Assembly: GCF_003989735.1 (NCBI RefSeq)
Contig: NZ_RZGQ01000013.1
Span: 1-38,227 of the forward strand
From: Legionella sp. km772
GTDB lineage: Bacteria; Pseudomonadota; Gammaproteobacteria; Legionellales; Legionellaceae
Reading direction: 5' to 3'
DNA length: 38,227 nt
In this document: positions 34,833 through 38,227 of the stretch, piece after piece
Layout: every line of letters begins with the position of its first letter
Position numbering within the stretch: the first letter of the stretch is position 1
Notes under the pieces: generated by a model
What the model saw: only the letters and a program-made list of their open reading frames with translations
Databases searched by the model: none
What the model was told of the DNA's origin: nothing
Position numbers and translations under genes: made by a program

Positions 34833-36144
34833 GTCCTTTCACCTCAGTCACTCGTTCAAGATACATCGCCCCACCTTGTCCACCACCAATACAAATGGCA
34901 GCGATACCACGCGACTCATTTCTTTGCTCAAGAGATTTTAATACATGCAGAACAATACGAGCCCCACTAGCCCCGATTGGATGTCCTGCTGCAATCGCGC
35001 CACCCTCACGGTTTAATTTCGTTAATGAAGGAGCCCCAAGTTTTTCTTTTAACCCTAATTGCTCTTTACAATATTCTTCATCGTCCCAAGCAGCAAAACA
35101 ACCAAGAACTTGTGCTGCAAACGCTTCATTGATTTCCCAACAATCCATGTCATCAGGCTTTAATTTATGCCGTTGCAAAATCGGTGTTGCTGCATGTACA
35201 GGTCCTAAGCCCATTTGAGAAGGATCTAGGGCAGACCATTGCGAATCAACTATTCGTCCTATAACTTTTAACCCATGTTTTTTCACTGCCTCTGCACTGG
35301 CCAATAACAATAAACAAGCGCCATCAGTAATCTGCGAACTATTTCCAGGTGTTACCATCCCATATTTTTTATCAAAGAAGGGCTTTAATTTCCCTAACTT
35401 ATCCACTGTAGAGTCAGCACGTATTCCATCATCTTGCAGATAAGCACGGCCCTTATAATCAATCATAGGGGCAACTTCAGTCATACGCTGTTCAGCATAA
35501 GCTTGGGCAAGCTTTAGATGACTTTGACAAGCAAACTCATCCATTTGTTCACGGCTAATATTAAAACGATAAGCCACTTTCTCAGCTGTCTGTCCCATGT
35601 TAAGTCCAACGATGGGATCAGTTAAACCTCTTAACAAGGCAATTACAGGAGCAAGATAAGAAGGACGAAATTGAGGGACTAAGGCTAATTTTTGCCCCAT
35701 AGTTTTAGAACCAAACCATTTACCTAACCACCCTGCCATTTTTTGATTAAACAGTAAAGGAGCATGGCTCATGGCATCGGTACCACCCGCAAGGACTAAG
35801 TTACTACGTCCACTAGCAATTTGCATAGCAGCATTATCTAAAGCTTGCATACCGGAGGCACAGTTTCTCATAACAGTAAAAGCAGGCACCTTATTTCCAC
35901 AACCAAGACGTAAGGCCACTACACGGGCGATATTTGCCTCATCAGGACCAGGCATTGCGCTGCCAATAATTACCTCATCAATATCAGAGGGGGAAAAAGG
36001 CTGTCTATTAAGTAAAGCGGTACCGGCGGCTACCGCTAAATCGGATCCGGTAAAAGGGCCTATTCCTTTCGCTTTTAAAAAGGGGGTACGGCTTCCATCG
36101 ACAATATAAACATCACGACCGCTTAAATTTGACTGGTGTTTCAT
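34825..36144 (-). CDS. fadI: Acetyl-CoA acyltransferase (thiolase)
   Basis: Thiolase completes beta-oxidation by splitting 3-ketoacyl-CoA into acetyl-CoA and a shortened acyl-CoA. The 439-aa protein has the nucleophile Cys95 (NCASGMQALD), the base His388 (GHPIGASG) and the second Cys418 (CIGGGQGG). Its length is close to FadI (436 aa) rather than FadA (387 aa). An AAGGAGG ribosome-binding site precedes the ATG. It overlaps the downstream alpha subunit gene by 8 bp, so the two are translationally coupled. Confidence 0.94.
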   Translation of the reverse strand: MKHQSNLSGRDVYIVDGSRTPFLKAKGIGPFTGSDLAVAAGTALLNRQPFSPSDIDEVIIGSAMPGPDEANIARVVALRLGCGNKVPAFTVMRNCASGMQALDNAAMQIASGRSNLVLAGGTDAMSHAPLLFNQKMAGWLGKWFGSKTMGQKLALVPQFRPSYLAPVIALLRGLTDPIVGLNMGQTAEKVAYRFNISREQMDEFACQSHLKLAQAYAEQRMTEVAPMIDYKGRAYLQDDGIRADSTVDKLGKLKPFFDKKYGMVTPGNSSQITDGACLLLLASAEAVKKHGLKVIGRIVDSQWSALDPSQMGLGPVHAATPILQRHKLKPDDMDCWEINEAFAAQVLGCFAAWDDEEYCKEQLGLKEKLGAPSLTKLNREGGAIAAGHPIGASGARIVLHVLKSLEQRNESRGIAAICIGGGQGGAMYLERVTEVKGHE

Positions 36145-36382
36145 TAGTCCTCCTTGTACAGGCCATCAATACGAATAAAACAATCAAAAAATATAAGAAT
36201 AAAGAGTAGCAGTTCTCTTTAAAATTTGGAAATTCTATTTGATTTAAAAAGGAAATAAGTTCTAACTCAGCAAGACACCTAGTTATTATTGGGATTAACC
36301 TCTAATTTTCAACATTTTTTAACCAAAGAACTTAATTTATTTTCAATTTCATAATTTTTTTAAAGATTAGAATTAAGAGTTA

Positions 36383-36410
36383 TTGACGACACTCAAATAC
36401 CTGGTATACT
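36383..36410 (+). promoter_or_regulatory. tRNA-Ser/tRNA-Arg promoter
   Basis: TTGACG (36383-36388) and an extended -10 TGGTATACT (TATACT at 36405-36410) have 16-bp spacing, about 16 bp before the tRNA-Ser. The following CCGC is a GC-rich discriminator of the type that makes stable-RNA promoters sensitive to the stringent response. The rest of the gap back to fadI is AT-rich with no gene. Confidence 0.8.
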
Positions 36411-36425
36411 CCGCTACCATTGATT

Positions 36426-36515
36426 GGAGAGATGGCCGAGTGGTCGAAGGCGCTCCCCTGCTAAGGGAGTATGGGAGAAATCCCATCGAGGGTTCGAATC
36501 CCTCTCTCTCCGCCA
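36426..36515 (+). tRNA. tRNA-Ser (anticodon GCT)
   Basis: This 90-nt gene has encoded CCA. The acceptor pairs are GGAGAGA with TCTCTCC, the anticodon loop is CTGCTAA, there is a long class-II variable arm, and the T-loop is GGTTCGAATCC. It reads AGC/AGT serine codons. It is followed 14 bp later by tRNA-Arg, almost certainly on the same transcript. Confidence 0.97.
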
Positions 36516-36529
36516 ATCAATATGGCAAT

Positions 36530-36606
36530 GCGCCCGTAGCTCAGTTGGATAGAGTATTTGGCTACGAACCAAAGGGTCGGAGGTTCGAATCCTTCCGGGC
36601 GCGCCA
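36530..36606 (+). tRNA. tRNA-Arg (anticodon ACG)
   Basis: This 77-nt gene has encoded CCA. The acceptor pairs are GCGCCCG with CGGGCGC, the D-loop is AGCTCAGTTGGATAGAG, the anticodon loop is CTACGAA, and the T-loop is GGTTCGAATCC. The A34 is expected to be edited to inosine by TadA to read CGU/CGC/CGA. A degraded copy of its 3' end appears at 38001-38035. Confidence 0.97.
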
Positions 36607-36651
36607 CCTCACCTTGGTATATTGGGACTTTCCCATTTGCGGGGGCATTAA

Positions 36652-36782
36652 TCAAGAACACAAAACCTTAACCCTTAACCGATAATTTTCAAAGTTTCTA
36701 AATCCGTAAGCACGACGTTGAATCAGCTTCATCTTCCGATGAAAGCCTTCTGTTATTCCATTTGATTAGTAAACCGCCACAT
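36652..36782 (-). pseudogene. C-terminal remnant of an ISL3-family transposase
   Basis: On the minus strand, a frame ending at 36652 encodes NGITEGFHRKMKLIQRRAYG followed by FRNFENYRLRVKVLCS and a stop. This is the C-terminal signature of IS204/IS1001/IS1165-type (ISL3-family) transposases. Just upstream, MWRFTN, the expected preceding residues, is in another frame, consistent with a one-base deletion near 36765-36770. A stop codon precedes that block. Only about 45 codons survive and no terminal repeats were found. The rest of the 544-bp gap 36607-37150 is non-coding AT-rich sequence with a short palindrome at 36942-36956. Confidence 0.8.
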
Positions 36783-37150
36783 TCAAGCTATTTCCATGTG
36801 CCTCGTGTCTTTTATAACCGATGTCTTCGGAATATTTTGTTACTTATGTCTCAATAAGGACACTAATAATCACTACTCCCTTTGTGTGCTTGCTCCTTTG
36901 CTTCTAAACTGCTCATTTGTCATAGCAATCCTTTTGAGGTCTAAGTCAAAGACTTATGCTATCCTTTAAAAATTAAAGGGCTAAAATTCCCATTATATGA
37001 AGCCATAAAAGTTAAGTGACTGCTAACGAAAACATTACGTACGCCTTAATATTAGGTTTACATAGCTAACTGCATTAACCCATTAATCCAAATATGAGTC
37101 AGACCATATGGAATGATAAACTTAATTAGAGGATTTAGGATTAAAATAAA

Positions 37151-37861
37151 ATGACGATAACCCACAACACTATAATTGCAGCAGTTTTAGTCTTTATGAG
37201 CGCTATTGCCACTGCCTCCCCTACCCCTCCCACCCAGGGTGAGGGAAAAGCTCAGCTGATTAATAAACTTAGTTATTTTTCTGCTAGCTCAAAAGTTGAT
37301 AATCAAGCTTCCCCTGGTTGTACCGTAGGACTAGATTGTCCTTTCTATACCGGCAAGCCTTTAATCATAAATGGACCGACTTATGTTGATCTAAATTTTG
37401 TAAAAGCAAGTTTAGGCCACGATACACCAACATTAATAGAGAGTGGAGTTCATAACAAGAAACTTATCCTTATTAATGAGTCAAGTAATTATAAAATTAC
37501 CTATAACGTTAATGGCGTTCTTTGTGGTGGCACAGTGGGAGATACGGTGCAGTTTATGGCTACGGTTGGATTCCAAAACCCCCAGCCCACAGAGGCTAGT
37601 AAATTTAGTCCAATATCTACAGCGACGATTATTAATCAAGCAGACACCACTAATAACATTGGCATAAGTGGTGCAGCGAATGCTGGTGGTCAAGTGATAC
37701 TTAATCTGCCCCAAGGTACTAAGCTATGGTTAACTTATGCTTTATTAGGTTATAACATTGAAAATAAAAATTCTCCGCCGAAATTTTATAATAATGGAGA
37801 TAATTCTCCCTGTACCTTCGGAGGTTTTTCCTCCTATATAATGGTAGAAAAATTGAATTGA
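37151..37861 (+). CDS. Hypothetical secreted protein
   Basis: The 236-aa protein begins with a signal peptide (HNTIIAAVLVFMSAIATA, probable cut before SPTPP). I recognise no family. The mature part is beta-rich in appearance, with many Asn/Gly/Thr/Ser and four cysteines: two close together (GCTVGLDCPF) and one each in LCGG and SPCTFGG. They could form two disulphides in the periplasm or outside the cell. It has AGGA about 10 nt before the ATG. It stands alone between the tRNA-Arg/transposase remnant and a tRNA-like fragment, so it is probably horizontally acquired or a leftover of an island. Confidence 0.7.
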   Translation: MTITHNTIIAAVLVFMSAIATASPTPPTQGEGKAQLINKLSYFSASSKVDNQASPGCTVGLDCPFYTGKPLIINGPTYVDLNFVKASLGHDTPTLIESGVHNKKLILINESSNYKITYNVNGVLCGGTVGDTVQFMATVGFQNPQPTEASKFSPISTATIINQADTTNNIGISGAANAGGQVILNLPQGTKLWLTYALLGYNIENKNSPPKFYNNGDNSPCTFGGFSSYIMVEKLN

Positions 37862-38000
37862 GAACTTTTGTTATTATTTTGATGAGTATACGGTTTCATA
37901 ACAGGAATCATAGTCAACAGCAATATACTTCCACTGTCTGCTTTAGTAAGTGAAAATTTATGGTTCGCGCTCGCAAAATAACAATAAAGCTAGTGTGCAG

Positions 38001-38035
38001 CCAAGGGTGGAGATTCGACCCCCTCTGGGCACGCA
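38001..38035 (+). repeat. Degenerate copy of the tRNA-Arg 3' end (possible old attachment site)
   Basis: Aligning CCAAGGGT onward with the 3' 38 nt of the tRNA-Arg at 36569-36606 gives about 29 matches with three single-base gaps, in the same orientation, ending GGGCACGCA versus GGGCGCGCCA. The T-stem is broken, so it is not a functional tRNA. It may mark the far end of an element that inserted in tRNA-Arg. The rest of the 366-bp stretch 37862-38227 has no recognised gene except an open minus frame at the edge. Confidence 0.5.
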
Positions 38036-38134
38036 CTAGATCCTAATTTATGACATTTACTATTGCCGTTATTATTTATATCAACTCATATTGTTGGTAT
38101 CGATCTTAATTACTCATGTTACGCACGGTCAATT

Positions 38135-38227
38135 TTAAGCTGCCATATTTTTAAGCTCCTGCCAAGCAATCTGGTTCGCTCTAAGAATCAATTTGTACTT
38201 AATAGCAAAGTGATTTAAATGAGTTTT
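38135..38227 (-). CDS. Partial open frame at window edge, unassigned
   Basis: A minus-strand frame enters from the right edge and runs 30 codons to a stop (KTHLNHFAIKYKLI, then LRANQIAWQELKNMAA). The composition looks protein-like and it may be the C-terminus of a larger gene beyond the window. I do not recognise the family, and chance is not excluded. Confidence 0.3.
   Translation of the reverse strand, partial: KTHLNHFAIKYKLILRANQIAWQELKNMAA

Noticed and set aside
36383-36685. 100-codon open frame covering both tRNA genes
   Set aside because: The region is fully explained by two tRNA genes and their promoter; tRNA genes commonly give chance open frames.
36942-36956. TAAGTC/GACTTA palindrome as a terminator or operator
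   Set aside because: The stem is only 6 bp, no T-run follows and no gene is placed to use it.
38001-38035. Third tRNA gene
   Set aside because: Only the T-arm/acceptor part is recognisable, the T-stem is mismatched and there is no anticodon arm.
1-38227. CRISPR arrays, riboswitches and prophage modules
   Set aside because: No regularly spaced direct repeats, no recognisable aptamer motifs in leaders, and no phage structural or integrase genes were seen on reading through the window.

Overview
This is a low-GC gammaproteobacterial chromosome segment that most resembles Legionella or a close relative of family Legionellaceae. The evidence is the gene content and order: sdhE/ygfX/ygfZ, a stand-alone rpoE, ruvB-ybgC-tolQRAB, a giant NAD-glutamate dehydrogenase, a bacterial phosphatidylcholine synthase, rpsF-rpsR-(membrane gene)-rplI, a CsrA paralogue and a thiolase/FadB-type pair. 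From memory, not checked here, this order matches the part of the L. pneumophila chromosome that runs from rpoE through csrR to the fatty-oxidation pair. All assignments were made by eye from sequence and translations, without database searches.

Layout. (A) 1-7.9 kb is an accessory stretch. It holds an Ada-type gene cut off before its methyl-acceptor cysteine, a GtrA-type membrane protein, a TetR regulator with a two-domain ABM protein (near-identical palindromes lie in front of both), an Acg-type nitroreductase behind a PaaK-like adenylate-forming enzyme, and a PlsC-like protein with altered catalytic motifs. (B) 8.1-16.2 kb is housekeeping: ruvB-ybgC-tolQ-tolR-tolA-tolB runs leftward and ends in an S1/P1 nuclease where pal usually lies. 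Upstream are rpoE, ygfX and sdhE, with ygfZ divergent. (C) 16.2-25.9 kb begins with a 106-bp MITE-like element. It then holds a leftward gabD - L,D-transpeptidase - gdhB run and a rightward set: phosphatidylcholine synthase, an EnhB-like periplasmic protein, a membrane protein and a thioredoxin-like protein. (D) 25.9-30.3 kb carries a 753-aa coiled-coil protein with an E-block C-terminus (candidate Dot/Icm effector) and the rpsF-rpsR-membrane protein-rplI operon. (E) 30.6-36.1 kb has a divergent CsrA paralogue with a PAP2/IPC-synthase-like protein, a LysM L,D-transpeptidase and the fadI/fadJ pair. (F) 36.4-38.2 kb has tRNA-Ser(GCT) and tRNA-Arg(ACG), followed by a small decayed island: an ISL3-family transposase remnant, an orphan secreted protein and a degraded copy of the tRNA-Arg 3' end.

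The genes mainly serve envelope integrity (Tol system, two L,D-transpeptidases, PC synthesis), amino-acid and fatty-acid catabolism (GdhB, GabD, FadIJ), translation, and post-transcriptional control. The most interesting items are the CsrA paralogue lacking the beta-1 RNA-binding arginines, the candidate effector, the truncated Ada, the TetR autoregulatory unit, the PlsC-like motif changes and the tRNA-Arg-bounded island. I saw no CRISPR array, intact prophage or complete insertion sequence.
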